NCBI GenBank assembly: GCA_902493335.1
Contig: CABUPJ010000008.1
Span: forward strand, 1 to 64,000
Reading direction: 5' to 3'
DNA: 64,000 bases
Origin: an uncultured Porphyromonadaceae bacterium
GTDB lineage: Bacteria; Bacteroidota; Bacteroidia; Bacteroidales; Muribaculaceae
Positions 17,010 through 26,463 of this stretch are shown here, piece after piece. Positions within the stretch are counted from its first letter, which is position 1, and every line of letters begins with the position of its first letter. The position numbers were made by a program, and so were the translations under genes. The notes beneath the pieces were generated by a model. The model had not been told where the DNA came from. It did not search any database and saw nothing but the letters and a program-made list of their open reading frames with translations.

Positions 17010-17795
17010 TCATTTGCTATACATTTCTCTCAGTTGCTTGACTGTCACATATTCGGGACCCAAGTCATGAATGTACTTACCATTGTAAACTGCAATAGGA
17101 GAATCTTCTCCATAATAACCTGCTATAACATCTATTATATTCAAATCTCGTTCGATATCATTCGTATATACTTGGCGGTCCAATTCGGGTACGAAACCCT
17201 TGTCTGATACTTCAAAATAATAAATTTCGCGCAACTCAGCTTGACCAGGACCGTCAGAACCGATCCATCGGCTTGTGTACTCCCGACAAAGTACAATTTC
17301 TTTAGCTGTAAGTCTAATTGGAATAACATCATAATCAAATGCTGCCCAATCATTTATATCAAAAGGATATACAGTATAAGATTTTGCGAATCTCTTTTCA
17401 TTTCGTCCTGACTCTTCCACAAAAGTGCTCCAGGCTGAACTCAAATAGCCGTCATGCCGGTCGAAATAGCTTTTATTATTATCTTTCCAGAACTTACCAT
17501 CACAGATGTTTATATAATCGAAATTTATCTCACTAATATAAACGCCACGACCATCAGGATAAACCCATTCAGGATGAATCTTAAACGGATCAACCCATTT
17601 GCCATTATCATCCTTCATAAATATTTCCGAAGATACATGCTTGTATGTTTTAGATAATGTACCTGCGGCAAAAGCCTCGACCACTTTTTTATCGATTTTT
17701 TCCGAGAGGCACGGTACAAATAAATCTTCACCGTTGTCACAAGCGGCGCACAAAGCAACCACTGCCACAGTCAATATAAAATGCAACTTCTTCAT
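17010..17795 (-). CDS. Small lipoprotein, function unknown
   Basis: 261 residues. Lipobox VVALCAAC, lipid on Cys19. The mature part is a single compact domain rich in Tyr, Trp, Asp and Ile (for example HPEWVYPDGRGVYISEINFDY split by short loops) with no recognised motif. Codon use is clearly AT-richer than in the neighbouring housekeeping genes, which hints at recent acquisition or relaxed selection. Monocistronic: an excellent promoter lies 66 bases upstream (17861-17892) and the far side is a repeat-bearing gap. No family assignment is offered. Confidence 0.7.
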   Translation of the reverse strand: MKKLHFILTVAVVALCAACDNGEDLFVPCLSEKIDKKVVEAFAAGTLSKTYKHVSSEIFMKDDNGKWVDPFKIHPEWVYPDGRGVYISEINFDYINICDGKFWKDNNKSYFDRHDGYLSSAWSTFVEESGRNEKRFAKSYTVYPFDINDWAAFDYDVIPIRLTAKEIVLCREYTSRWIGSDGPGQAELREIYYFEVSDKGFVPELDRQVYTNDIERDLNIIDVIAGYYGEDSPIAVYNGKYIHDLGPEYVTVKQLREMYSK

Positions 17796-17860
17796 GGTTT
17801 TATAGCTTAAAGGGTTATAGCAATATTTCTACTTTTAAGGTTTAAGCGCATATCTTCGGA

Positions 17861-17892
17861 CAAATATAACACTACAGCCCCACATTAGCAAA
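17861..17892 (-). promoter_or_regulatory. Promoter for lipoprotein gene
   Basis: Minus strand TTTG (17892-17889), exactly 20 bases, TATATTTG (17868-17861): a perfect match to the Bacteroidetes consensus. Confidence 0.75.
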
Positions 17893-17984
17893 TTTTTTAT
17901 CAATAAAACGCAAGAATCAATTAAAAGTACACAATCACGCCATAAATTAACCTTTTATATTACCGAAAAATCAACATTTCTAAT

Positions 17985-17992
17985 TAACTTTG
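17985..17992 (+). promoter_or_regulatory. -7 box for aroE
   Basis: TAACTTTG, 20 bases before the aroE ATG at 18013. No TTTG at the -33 position, so activity may be modest. Confidence 0.5.
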
Positions 17993-18012
17993 CGGATAAT
18001 AAACCAATTTCT

Positions 18013-18780
18013 ATGGACAAACATGTCGACAGACTCTATGGTCTCATCGGTTATCCGCTGGGGCATTCGTTTTCCCGCGATTTTTTCAACCGCAAGTTTG
18101 AAGCTGAAAATATCGACGCGGCATACGTCAACTTCGAGATTCCCGAAATCGAGCGTTTCACCGATATAATCAAAGATTATCCGTCGTTGCGCGGACTGAA
18201 TGTCACCATCCCCTACAAAGAGCAGGTAATACACTATCTCGACGAACTCGACGACGACGCCGCAAAAATCGGTGCGGTGAACGTCATCAAATTTATACGC
18301 AACGGCGAGAAGCTGACTCTCAAGGGCTATAACTCAGACGTCATCGGATTCAGAGACTCGATAGAGCCGATATTGCCGCAGGGGCATAACCACCGTGCTC
18401 TCGTGCTCGGCACGGGCGGCGCGTCGCGGGCCGTCGTCCACGCCCTGTCACAGCTCGGCATCGAGTCGACCCTCGTCTCGCGTAGCAGCCGCTCAGGCGT
18501 CATCACCTACGCCGACCTGACGCCCGAGGTGATGGCCTCGCACCTGATTGTCGTCAACACGACGCCGTTAGGCATGTATCCCCACGTCGACGAGTGCCCC
18601 GACATACCCTACGAGCTTCTGACACCGAATCATCTCTGCTACGACCTGCTCTACAACCCCGACATCACGCTGTTCATGCGCAAGGCCCGGCAAAACGGCG
18701 CCCATGTCAAGAACGGCCTCGAGATGCTACTGCTGCAGGCTTTCGCAGCATGGAACATCTGGCAGAAACCTGTCTTCTGA
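18013..18780 (+). CDS. aroE: Shikimate dehydrogenase
   Basis: 255 residues. Reduces 3-dehydroshikimate with NADPH in the aromatic amino-acid pathway. The substrate-binding N-terminal half has GLIGYPLGHSFSRDFFN (residues about 10-26), LNVTIPYKE with the catalytic Lys and IGAVNVIK; the NADP-binding half has LGTGGASRAVVHAL (about 130-143) and a late NGLEMLLLQAFAAW. Slightly shorter than the E. coli enzyme, as usual in Bacteroidetes. The next gene (YeiH type) starts 30 bases downstream on the same strand, so an aroE - yeiH - comEC transcript is likely. Confidence 0.95.
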   Translation: MDKHVDRLYGLIGYPLGHSFSRDFFNRKFEAENIDAAYVNFEIPEIERFTDIIKDYPSLRGLNVTIPYKEQVIHYLDELDDDAAKIGAVNVIKFIRNGEKLTLKGYNSDVIGFRDSIEPILPQGHNHRALVLGTGGASRAVVHALSQLGIESTLVSRSSRSGVITYADLTPEVMASHLIVVNTTPLGMYPHVDECPDIPYELLTPNHLCYDLLYNPDITLFMRKARQNGAHVKNGLEMLLLQAFAAWNIWQKPVF

Positions 18781-18810
18781 AGTCGAACATCATTACCAAT
18801 CATTTAATAT

Positions 18811-19755
18811 ATGACACAAGCAGCCAAACTGATCTACGTACTGATTATCGCGCTCATCGTGTTCCCCTTCGACCACTGGGGACTGCCGACAATCACCGCC
18901 CCGGTAGCTCTGCTCGCCGGGTTGATTTTTGCTTTCATTTTCAAAAACCCCTACCCCAAATTCAATAAAAAGACTTCGAAATATCTGCTTCAGGCCTCAG
19001 TCGTGTGCCTCGGTTTCAAGATGAATATCGAGGAATCGCTCAAATCGGGCTCGGAGGGCATGATGTTTACCGTCGTCTCTGTCATCGGCGTGATGGCTCT
19101 CGGCGTAATGGTGGGCTACTGGCTCAGCCTCAACCGCAAGACATCATATCTCATCGCCTCGGGCACGGCAATCTGCGGCGGCAGCGCCATCGCAGCCGTC
19201 GGCCCGGTGCTCAAGGCCAACGAAAACGAGATGGCCGTGTCGCTAGGCGTCATCTTCATTCTCAACGCCATAGCGCTGTTTATCTTCCCGCCTATCGGCC
19301 ATCTGCTCGACATGACCCAGCAGCAGTTCGGCACCTGGGCCGCCATCGCCATCCATGACACATCGTCGGTTGTCGGCGCAGGTCTTGCCTACGGCCCCGA
19401 GGCCCTCGACATCGCTACGCTCATCAAGCTCACCCGCGCTCTATGGATTATACCGCTGGCCCTCGCCACAATGTTTATCTTCAGAGAGAAAGGCAACAAG
19501 ATTTCGATACCCTGGTTTATCTTCCTCTTTATCCTCGCCATGGTCATCAACACCTATGTCGCACTGCCTGAAGCTCTCACCGGAGTGCTTGTCTGGATTG
19601 CCATGCGCGGCATGGTCGTGACGCTCTTCCTCATCGGCGCGTCGCTCTCGCTGGCCACCGTCAAGCAGGTGGGCGTCAAACCGCTGTTGCTCGCCGTCAT
19701 CCTCTGGATTGCCATCGGTGTGAGCAGCCTTGCCGTGACGATGCTGACCATCTGA
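18811..19755 (+). CDS. YeiH/UPF0324 family putative anion exporter
   Basis: 314 residues, entirely membrane protein with about 9-10 hydrophobic helices. Family landmarks include LLQASVVCLGFKMNIEES (residues about 52-70), SGTAICGGSAIAAVGPV and AIHDTSSVVGAGLAYG with the helix-breaking glycines of the two inverted halves. Some members have been proposed to export sulfate, but specificity here cannot be read from sequence. Lies 30 bases after aroE and 21 bases before comEC on the same strand. Confidence 0.85.
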   Translation: MTQAAKLIYVLIIALIVFPFDHWGLPTITAPVALLAGLIFAFIFKNPYPKFNKKTSKYLLQASVVCLGFKMNIEESLKSGSEGMMFTVVSVIGVMALGVMVGYWLSLNRKTSYLIASGTAICGGSAIAAVGPVLKANENEMAVSLGVIFILNAIALFIFPPIGHLLDMTQQQFGTWAAIAIHDTSSVVGAGLAYGPEALDIATLIKLTRALWIIPLALATMFIFREKGNKISIPWFIFLFILAMVINTYVALPEALTGVLVWIAMRGMVVTLFLIGASLSLATVKQVGVKPLLLAVILWIAIGVSSLAVTMLTI

Positions 19756-19776
19756 ACCACGTAAGACGCGTAAACG

Positions 19777-21813
19777 GTGAAAGCGCCGTACTCATACATA
19801 CCTGCCGTCCCTGTCGCCATAGGCTTCGGGGGCGGCATTCTTTGTGGCATGGAATGGAGCGGAATGTGGTGCGCCGCAATCTTCGCCATTGCGGCCATAA
19901 CGCTGTTTGTCACCCGGCGACGCTATTTCTCATTCGTGCTGGCAGCGGCCGCACTCGGCACGGTCAGCGGCAACGCGGCAAAACCCGATGTTCCCGACAG
20001 CGATCTTATCGGCGAAAAACTCTATTTCACGGGCGAAGTCAGACAGACGCACCATTATCAGAACTCCTGCCGCATCATCGCCGACGTCTCAGCCTACAGT
20101 CCCACGGGCAAAGACTTCAGACGACCGCCGTCCGACACAAGGGTCTCGATACTGACACCCGTCGACATCGACAGCATCGATGCCGGCGACGTCATCCTTT
20201 TCTACGGACGTCTCAGCGCCTCGGGCGACAGCGTCGATCTGCCATACGAGACCGACTACTCGACATTCGACATCGTCGACGGCGTCAACGCCCGTGCGCG
20301 CATACAGCCCGACCATATCTCCGTCACAGAAAGAAGCCACGGCATAAAAGCCTTTCTGACGCAACTGCGTCGCGCAGCCGAAGATCTTATCTACAGCCTG
20401 CCCGTCAACAGCGAAACCGCATGGTTTCTGTCGGCCGTCATGCTCGGCGACGACTCGATGCTCGGCGATGACATCAAAGAATCGTTCAGAGCCACAGGCC
20501 TCGCCCATATTCTCGCACTGAGCGGTATGCACACAGGCATTATCGCACTGCTCGTCTCGGCCATATTCAGCCTGCTGAAGCTACTGAAACGCGGTGCGCG
20601 CTACCGCCATCTGGCCGTCATCGCCGCCGTCTGGCTTTTTGTCGCCGTGACCGGGGGCGCCGCCTCTGTCGTCAGAGCCGCGACAGTCATCACGATAATG
20701 CTTGCTGCCCGGATGCTGCAGCGCGACACATCGGCCTATAACTCGCTGGCGATAGCGGCTCTCGTCATACTAAGTGTCGCGCCGAGACAGATATATTCGC
20801 CTGGCTTCCAGCTGTCATTCGCAGCCGTCGCCTCAATACTCGTTTTCGCCCGGAGACTCAACCCCGTAAACGAACGTCGACACCTCATCCATTCCGCCGC
20901 GTCACTTTTCACGGTGTCGGTATCAGCTGTCATCGGCACAGCCCTGCTGACGGCGTTTTATTTCCACCGCCTGCCGCTGCTGTTTCTCTTTCCGAATATC
21001 ATAATGGCGGCGCTGCTGCCTGTGATTATCGGCATCGGCGCGATTATGGCGCTGATGACCGCCGTCGGACTGACACCGATTTTTCTCGGGCATGTATGCG
21101 ACGCGATATACGACTCAGGATTATGGGTGACCGAACGATTCGCAGCCTTTGACAACGTCGAAGCCGACGGTATATTTCTCACTGCCGTCTTTGTCATATG
21201 CGCCTATACCGCGCTTTGCGGAGCCGCGTTTGCCTTTGTCAGACGACGGCATCTGACGGCCGCTCTGCTGACGGCAGCCATAGCCGCATGCGCCGCATCG
21301 TGCTCTGTGACAAGAGACATGCCTGTTGCCGAACTATATGTCACACGCCATTATCTGCACACTGAAATAATACTGCGCCACGGCGACAACTGCCTTATGC
21401 TGTCGACATCAAAGCCCGAAGACACGGAGCAGATCAGGCGCAGGGCCGAAGTCAGGTACACCGATTTTCTCGCCCACCGCCGCTGTCGCGGAGGCATAAA
21501 TGCCGTCAACGGAGATTTCAACAACGGACCATTCAGACTCATCGGCGACCGCCTCATCGCCGGAAAGCACTCTATAACCGTAGCTTCAGGAAAGTCACCG
21601 AAGCCAATCACCACCAAGACAGACTATCTGCTTATGTGCCGCGGCTACAGACATGATTTCAGACAGCTGCTGTCAGCCACACAGCCTGACACGGTGCTGC
21701 TTTCGGCAGATTTGCCCAAAGGGCGACTGAAATCATATGCCGGAGTATGCGACTCTCTGGGAATACCGGTCCGCGACATCGCCCGCGAGCGATTCTCAAT
21801 CATGCTTGAGTGA
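19777..21813 (+). CDS. comEC: ComEC/Rec2-type DNA-uptake channel
   Basis: 678 residues, GTG start (the nearest in-frame ATG lies 24 codons later and would remove the first helix). Residues 1 to about 180 contain two helices and the OB-like DUF4131 region (FTGEVRQTHHYQNSC). The competence membrane domain runs from about 210 to 500 with the signature GLAHILALSGMHTGII. The remaining 180 residues match the position of the metallo-beta-lactamase domain of long ComEC proteins but lack its HxHxDH motif, so only a degenerate remnant is present, as in other Bacteroidetes. Translocates single-stranded DNA across the inner membrane during transformation (family knowledge). Its last 14 bases overlap the end of convergent folK. 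Confidence 0.85.
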   Translation: MKAPYSYIPAVPVAIGFGGGILCGMEWSGMWCAAIFAIAAITLFVTRRRYFSFVLAAAALGTVSGNAAKPDVPDSDLIGEKLYFTGEVRQTHHYQNSCRIIADVSAYSPTGKDFRRPPSDTRVSILTPVDIDSIDAGDVILFYGRLSASGDSVDLPYETDYSTFDIVDGVNARARIQPDHISVTERSHGIKAFLTQLRRAAEDLIYSLPVNSETAWFLSAVMLGDDSMLGDDIKESFRATGLAHILALSGMHTGIIALLVSAIFSLLKLLKRGARYRHLAVIAAVWLFVAVTGGAASVVRAATVITIMLAARMLQRDTSAYNSLAIAALVILSVAPRQIYSPGFQLSFAAVASILVFARRLNPVNERRHLIHSAASLFTVSVSAVIGTALLTAFYFHRLPLLFLFPNIIMAALLPVIIGIGAIMALMTAVGLTPIFLGHVCDAIYDSGLWVTERFAAFDNVEADGIFLTAVFVICAYTALCGAAFAFVRRRHLTAALLTAAIAACAASCSVTRDMPVAELYVTRHYLHTEIILRHGDNCLMLSTSKPEDTEQIRRRAEVRYTDFLAHRRCRGGINAVNGDFNNGPFRLIGDRLIAGKHSITVASGKSPKPITTKTDYLLMCRGYRHDFRQLLSATQPDTVLLSADLPKGRLKSYAGVCDSLGIPVRDIARERFSIMLE

Positions 21814-22186
21814 CCGCAATTCTGGCGTAGCCCTCTTTGAAATAAGGCTTTTCATACTGACGACGGTCGACGACCGCGCCGTTCCATATTATTATATCGA
21901 TGTCGAGCGGCATTGACGATGACGTCGATGCGGCAGTGCGCCCTGCGTCGCGCTCGAGTTTTTTAGCCACCGCCCTGAGACTGTCGAGAGCAAGCCCGAC
22001 ATCAACGACGGCCACAAGATTTATATACGGAGCGTCGACACCGTTGTCGGCCTCAGTCTCATACAGGCCGCTCGACACCCTGACCACACCTCCGCGGCTG
22101 ACAGCGCCGAGCGCAGCGGCCACGACAGACCGACGGTCGGCGACATTCGAGCCTATGCATATCACAGCACTGTTGTGGTCACTCAC
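21800..22186 (-). CDS. folK: HPPK, 2-amino-4-hydroxy-6-hydroxymethyldihydropteridine diphosphokinase
   Basis: 128 residues, a short HPPK that transfers pyrophosphate from ATP to the pterin in folate synthesis. CIGSNVADRR at the N-terminus, SGLYETEA, APYINLVAVV, LERDAGR and MPLDIDIIIW follow family order; the last gives the two Asp that bind magnesium. The start is GTG, overlapping the stop of the metallophosphoesterase gene by four bases (GTGA), so it is translationally coupled. The C-terminus overlaps comEC by 14 bases tail to tail. Shorter than the 159-residue E. coli enzyme because the C-terminal lobe is trimmed. Confidence 0.9.
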   Translation of the reverse strand: MSDHNSAVICIGSNVADRRSVVAAALGAVSRGGVVRVSSGLYETEADNGVDAPYINLVAVVDVGLALDSLRAVAKKLERDAGRTAASTSSSMPLDIDIIIWNGAVVDRRQYEKPYFKEGYARIAVTQA

Positions 22187-23373
22187 GGCCGCTTAGTTTT
22201 TAGGGTCAGCAGGGTCACCTCGGGAGTGGCGCCTATGCGGGCGGGTATCGCCACCTCGCCCGAACCGATATTGACATAGAGATTATGCTTGCCCCCGTCA
22301 CCATAGAGTCCGCCCCAATAGCGGTAACGCATCGCGGCCGGCGACCAGCCGAAAAGCTTTATCTGCATGGCATGGGTATGGCCGGACAACGTCAGGGCTA
22401 TGTTGATGCTGTCGTTGCCGCATATATCATTCTCCCAATGGGCGGGATTATGGGACAGAAGTACTTTGGGCAGACTGTCGGACAGAGCCGAATATGCGGC
22501 ACGGAGGTCGCCGTAGGTTCTGAAAGGCGGATCACCGACGTTTTCGACGCCTATGACAATGAGCGAGTCGCCGCCACGGTCGATTGCGACGCTTTCATTG
22601 TTGAGCAGCCGCCAGCCCATCCGGCGGTTAAGAGTAATGAGACGGGCAAAATTTTCAGCCTTGGCAGCGTCAGAAGGCCAGTCGGAATAATCGCCGTAGT
22701 CGTGGTTGCCGAGAATCGAGATGACGCCATAGGGCGATTTAAGCCTCGACAGTGTGCTGACAAAAGGTTCAAGTTCTGAGGTGTGACGGTTGACAATGTC
22801 GCCTGTGAAGACAATCAGGTCGGGATGCAGGGCGTTGACCTCGTCGACAAGATTATGCACAAAGACGGTATCACTGCCGAATGTGCCTACATGCAGGTCT
22901 GATATCTGAGCTATAGTCATGCCGTCGAAAGCCTCGGGGAGATTGTCAATCGTGACATCAACACGCTCGACGTCGATTATATATCGCTCGACAAGGGCAC
23001 CCCACCACATGCCGCTCATCACGACAAGGGCGATGCCGAGGCCTACACCGCTGAGCCAGCGGAGGCGCTTCCCGTGCCAAAGCCGAGGAAGTCCGGCTAT
23101 GAGATCGAAGACGACATAGATATATTTGGGGATATAAAATGCCGCATAGGCATATATACACCACATCAGGCGCTCGAAGCTATCGTCGCTACCCGAGCGT
23201 TTTGGCAGGCATATGAGCACAATCCAGAAGAGGGCAAAGAGCACCGAAGTGACGGCATAGAGCTTTCGCCATACGGGCCGGGCGCCGACGCGGCAAATCG
23301 ATTTATAAATCAGTAAATCGGTAACGAATCCTATCAAAAGGATTATAAGCGTCATTATCAGAGGGAAACGCAT
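22183..23373 (-). CDS. Membrane-anchored calcineurin-type metallophosphoesterase
   Basis: 396 residues. Residues 1 to about 130 contain four hydrophobic helices. Residues about 145-390 are a YkuE/YaeI-like phosphoesterase with all metal motifs: ISDLHVGTFG, FTGDIVNRH, ILGNHDYGDY, LLSHNPAHW and LSGHTHAMQIKL. Family members act on UDP-diacylglucosamine or other phospho-lipids, but the substrate here is unknown. Coupled to folK by a four-base overlap. Upstream a 56-base gap separates it from the acyltransferase gene on the same strand, so the three might share a transcript. Confidence 0.9.
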   Translation of the reverse strand: MRFPLIMTLIILLIGFVTDLLIYKSICRVGARPVWRKLYAVTSVLFALFWIVLICLPKRSGSDDSFERLMWCIYAYAAFYIPKYIYVVFDLIAGLPRLWHGKRLRWLSGVGLGIALVVMSGMWWGALVERYIIDVERVDVTIDNLPEAFDGMTIAQISDLHVGTFGSDTVFVHNLVDEVNALHPDLIVFTGDIVNRHTSELEPFVSTLSRLKSPYGVISILGNHDYGDYSDWPSDAAKAENFARLITLNRRMGWRLLNNESVAIDRGGDSLIVIGVENVGDPPFRTYGDLRAAYSALSDSLPKVLLSHNPAHWENDICGNDSINIALTLSGHTHAMQIKLFGWSPAAMRYRYWGGLYGDGGKHNLYVNIGSGEVAIPARIGATPEVTLLTLKTKRP

Positions 23374-23429
23374 ACGTATCAGATTTTATGTGAGGAGAGA
23401 AAGAATAGACAAACCTAAAAACGTAACCG

Positions 23430-24620
23430 TCAGCCTTGCACGGCCGCGAGCTGATTCTTGAGCGGATTGGCATACATCGTCAGCATCATGCTATACATAT
23501 ACTCGCGTTCGTCGGGCGTGACATCGTCGAGTTCGACTTTATCAAGCTGCGTGTTGATATAATTTTCGAAACTGTCGACATCGGCCTGTGTGTAGTTGGC
23601 GGCAAAACGGTCGGTATTATTAATCTTGTCGTAAGCGATATAGTTGCACGGATAGATTCTGTAGCCGCAATGTATCGCTTTGTCGACTACGGCACAGACC
23701 TCATGGGCTATCTCTGAACGGTCGCTGCAGGTTATCTTCTCGAGCAAATCGTTGACACAGCGGCCGAGGCGGAAGTGCACGCGGCCTTTGTTGCGCAGCA
23801 GGCCGGTCTCCATGCTGAAGAGGTCGTCGCGCTGGGTCTTTTTGTATTCGGGATCACGGCGTTTGAGCAGGAACTCGCGGGCCTTGAGATAGTCGTTGGG
23901 GTCGAATTCGTATGAGATAGACACCGGCATCAGATTGATTTCGATGAGATTGCGGCGGGTGTCACCGTCTCCGGCAAGCGACATCATCTTGATGAGGCTC
24001 TCCTGAGTCATGTCATTGGAGTCTTTGGCTCGACCCTCGCGCTGGGCGATCCACACCGATTCGTGCAGGGTGTTGATCGTGTAATGTATATATCCCGAGA
24101 GCTGCTTTGCGTTTTCAAGAGCCTTGACGACTTTTGAATCGCGCTTGACGATAAAGCTGCGGTTGAGCTTGACGAGATCTGTTATCCATTCGTAAATCAG
24201 CAGGTTATTGCCGATAGCGACCTGTGTCAGCGGCATCTTCTCGCGGATGAAACACAGATTGAGGAACGACGCGTCGAGCACGATGTCGCGGTGGTTGCTT
24301 ATGAATGTATAGTTTTTGTTTCTGTCGCAGTTTTCGAGACCGTCGATTGAGATGCCGGCCGTGGTCGAGGCCGCAAGACCTTCGAGAAAGTTGCCCATGA
24401 TGTCCTGCTGGAAGCGGCTCTGTGTCTTGACCGACAAAAGGCCTTCGACAAAAGCGTCGTAATCGACACCGGGCATGACATATCTGACAGCATGCTCGAA
24501 ACCGGGTTCTTTAACCAGACGGGTCATAACTTCTGTATACTGATTCTCGCGATAAGGAGCGATATCGGCAAATTCTTCAGGTATTATATTGTCTTTATAT
24601 TCTGTCGATGACATAGTCAT
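23430..24620 (-). CDS. PlsB-like 1-acyltransferase family protein
   Basis: 396 residues, no signal peptide. Residues about 95-240 hold an acyltransferase core: YTFISNHRDIVLDASFL (about 103-119) with the catalytic His-Asp pair and NRSFIVKRD (about 152-160), a typical block 2. Between the His and the second Asp there are five residues rather than the usual four, or else the adjacent HRD is used. The C-terminal 150 residues are helical and shared with other Bacteroidetes proteins annotated as glycerol acyltransferases. Likely acylates a glycerol- or amino-linked lipid at the inner membrane. The -7 box TAAATTTG at 24655-24648 lies just upstream. Confidence 0.75.
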   Translation of the reverse strand: MTMSSTEYKDNIIPEEFADIAPYRENQYTEVMTRLVKEPGFEHAVRYVMPGVDYDAFVEGLLSVKTQSRFQQDIMGNFLEGLAASTTAGISIDGLENCDRNKNYTFISNHRDIVLDASFLNLCFIREKMPLTQVAIGNNLLIYEWITDLVKLNRSFIVKRDSKVVKALENAKQLSGYIHYTINTLHESVWIAQREGRAKDSNDMTQESLIKMMSLAGDGDTRRNLIEINLMPVSISYEFDPNDYLKAREFLLKRRDPEYKKTQRDDLFSMETGLLRNKGRVHFRLGRCVNDLLEKITCSDRSEIAHEVCAVVDKAIHCGYRIYPCNYIAYDKINNTDRFAANYTQADVDSFENYINTQLDKVELDDVTPDEREYMYSMMLTMYANPLKNQLAAVQG

Positions 24621-24647
24621 TTTGCTTCGTTTTTAAAATTCAGCCTT

Positions 24648-24655
24648 CAAATTTA
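24648..24655 (-). promoter_or_regulatory. -7 box for acyltransferase gene
   Basis: Minus strand TAAATTTG, 27 bases before the ATG at 24620; no clear -33 element. Confidence 0.4.
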
Positions 24656-24714
24656 ATATAAATAATTAACTCTTTATAATGTTAGAGAGTTTTTCGTGTT
24701 TATGTTATATTAAT

Positions 24715-25803
24715 TTAAACCTTTACACCGTTAAAATTGGAAGCTCCCGAGTATATCCGCCATTTTTCAATAAGTGATTTCATATCGTCGGGAATTTCAG
24801 AGGTAAAAAACATTTCCTTGCCGGTGACCGGATGGACAAACCCGAGAGTGCGCGCATGAAGCGCCTGTCTCGGACAGACCTTAAAACAGTTTTCGACAAA
24901 CGCGCGGTAGCTCGACGACGGATTGCCTCTGATTATCATGTCGCCGCCATAACGGGCGTCGTTGAACAGCGGATGCCCGATATGGCTCATGTGGACACGT
25001 ATCTGATGTGTCCGCCCGGTCTCAAGCACACATTTGACGACCGAGACATGGCCGAGCGGCTCGATGACCTCATAGTGAGTGACAGCATGTTTGCCTATCG
25101 CGGGATCGTCGAAAACAGCCATTTTGAGACGGTCTTTGAGCGAGCGGCCGATATTGCCTTCGATACGGCCTTTGGCATCAGGCACACCCCAGACGACGGC
25201 CACATATTCGCGGCGCGTGGTCTTCTCGAAGAACTGACGGCCGAGATTGGTCTTGGCGTCAGGCGTCTTGGCGACGACGAGCAGACCGGATGTGTCTTTG
25301 TCGATGCGGTGCACGAGTCCGAGACGGGGGTCGTTGACGTCATAGTCGGGCGTGTCTCTGAAATGCCACGCAAGCGCGTTGACAAGAGTACCGTTATAAT
25401 TGCCATGCCCCGGATGCACCACCAGTCCAGCCGGCTTGTTGACGACAAGCACCTCACGGTCTTCGTAGACGATGTCGAGAGGTATGTCTTCGGCCGTAAT
25501 CTCGAACTCATAGCGGGGACGGTCCATGACGACCTGGACGACATCGAGCGGTTTGACGCGGTAGTTGCTTTTGACCGCTTTGCCGTTGACGAGGATGCAT
25601 CCGGCCTCGGCAGCCTGCTGGACACGGTTGCGCGACGACTTCTCAAGACGGGCGACAAGGAATTTGTCAACACGCAGCAAAGCCTGGCCCTTGTCGGCGA
25701 CGAAGCGGAAATGCTCGTAGAGGCCGTTGCCGTCGGCTGCGTTGTCGAGTTCGGGATCCTCGACGTCGTCGACCGGGTTCAATATGGTTTCGCCATTATT
25801 CAT
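24715..25803 (-). CDS. rluD: RluA/RluD family 23S rRNA pseudouridine synthase
   Basis: 362 residues from the ATG at 25803. A longer in-frame extension to 25827 exists, but the chosen start overlaps the upstream stop by eight bases (ATGAATAA) and removes an implausible leader. Residues about 44-100 are an S4 RNA-binding domain (RVDKFLVARL, AGCILVNGKAVKSNYRV). The synthase core has VNKPAGLVVHPG and LVHRIDKDTSGLLVVAKT with catalytic Asp170, then HQIRVHMSHIGHPLFND. It converts uridines to pseudouridine, by analogy at positions 1911/1915/1917 of helix 69; the exact target is inferred. Forms an operon with the PASTA protein gene. Confidence 0.9.
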   Translation of the reverse strand: MNNGETILNPVDDVEDPELDNAADGNGLYEHFRFVADKGQALLRVDKFLVARLEKSSRNRVQQAAEAGCILVNGKAVKSNYRVKPLDVVQVVMDRPRYEFEITAEDIPLDIVYEDREVLVVNKPAGLVVHPGHGNYNGTLVNALAWHFRDTPDYDVNDPRLGLVHRIDKDTSGLLVVAKTPDAKTNLGRQFFEKTTRREYVAVVWGVPDAKGRIEGNIGRSLKDRLKMAVFDDPAIGKHAVTHYEVIEPLGHVSVVKCVLETGRTHQIRVHMSHIGHPLFNDARYGGDMIIRGNPSSSYRAFVENCFKVCPRQALHARTLGFVHPVTGKEMFFTSEIPDDMKSLIEKWRIYSGASNFNGVKV

Positions 25804-26434
25804 TGACGTCAAAGTCAAGATTATCAATCTCGCGGTCTATGGCCGCGTCAAGTGAATCGGCAGGTTCTTCGACCGGCACGGCGCCGACTTCAAGCGTCAC
25901 GACCGAGGTGACGGGTATCACCGAACCGACAGCCAAGGGTTTGCCGTCGACAAGAGCGCGCTCGACAAGGTCGGGATACTGCGAGGGGACGCTGACGATT
26001 CTGACAGCCGTCACTCCGACAGCCTCGAGATAGCTTGTGGCCTGTCGCGACGAGACGCCGGTGACAGGCATCGTGAGCGACACCATCTTTGGCGAAAATG
26101 CCGTTACGGTCACAAAGACCTGACGGCCGCGCTTGACGACGCTTCCGGCTTTGGGCCACGACTCAACAACTGTGCCGGGAGCGATACCGCGGTCATATAT
26201 CGAGTCTGAAATCTCGATCTCGAGATCGTTGCGGCCGAGTATTTCGGCAGCCTGCTGATAAGGCATATCCTTGATTTCAGGCACTGTCGACGTCTCGCCG
26301 TGGCGCGTCCAGAAGTCGAGAAAGACGAGACCGATGATTGCGACGAGGATACCCGCCACAAATATCAGCACCAGATTGCTGATCATCGGATGCTTGTAAT
26401 AAAATTTCTTTATAGCCAAAACGAATTTTTCCAT
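25796..26434 (-). CDS. Membrane-anchored PASTA-domain protein
   Basis: 212 residues from the ATG at 26434; an in-frame extension to 26485 would start upstream of the promoter box at 26463-26456 and is unlikely. One transmembrane helix at about 19-41, then two PASTA repeats in the periplasm (about 48-112, starting VPEIKDMPYQQAAEIL, and about 114-185) and an acidic tail. PASTA domains elsewhere bind peptidoglycan in kinases and penicillin-binding proteins; no kinase or transpeptidase domain is attached here, which is the usual Bacteroidetes form. Overlaps rluD by eight bases. Confidence 0.85.
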   Translation of the reverse strand: MEKFVLAIKKFYYKHPMISNLVLIFVAGILVAIIGLVFLDFWTRHGETSTVPEIKDMPYQQAAEILGRNDLEIEISDSIYDRGIAPGTVVESWPKAGSVVKRGRQVFVTVTAFSPKMVSLTMPVTGVSSRQATSYLEAVGVTAVRIVSVPSQYPDLVERALVDGKPLAVGSVIPVTSVVTLEVGAVPVEEPADSLDAAIDREIDNLDFDVNE

Positions 26435-26455
26435 CTCTCGCTTTATTATTATCTG

Positions 26456-26463
26456 CAAAGATA
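26456..26463 (-). promoter_or_regulatory. -7 box for PASTA protein - rluD operon
   Basis: Minus strand TATCTTTG, 21 bases before the ATG at 26434. It decides the start choice, since a start at 26485 would lie before the transcript begins. Confidence 0.5.

Noticed and set aside
19777..21813. Full-length ComEC with a metallo-beta-lactamase domain
   Set aside because: The C-terminal region lacks the HxHxDH motif, so a nuclease activity should not be inferred.
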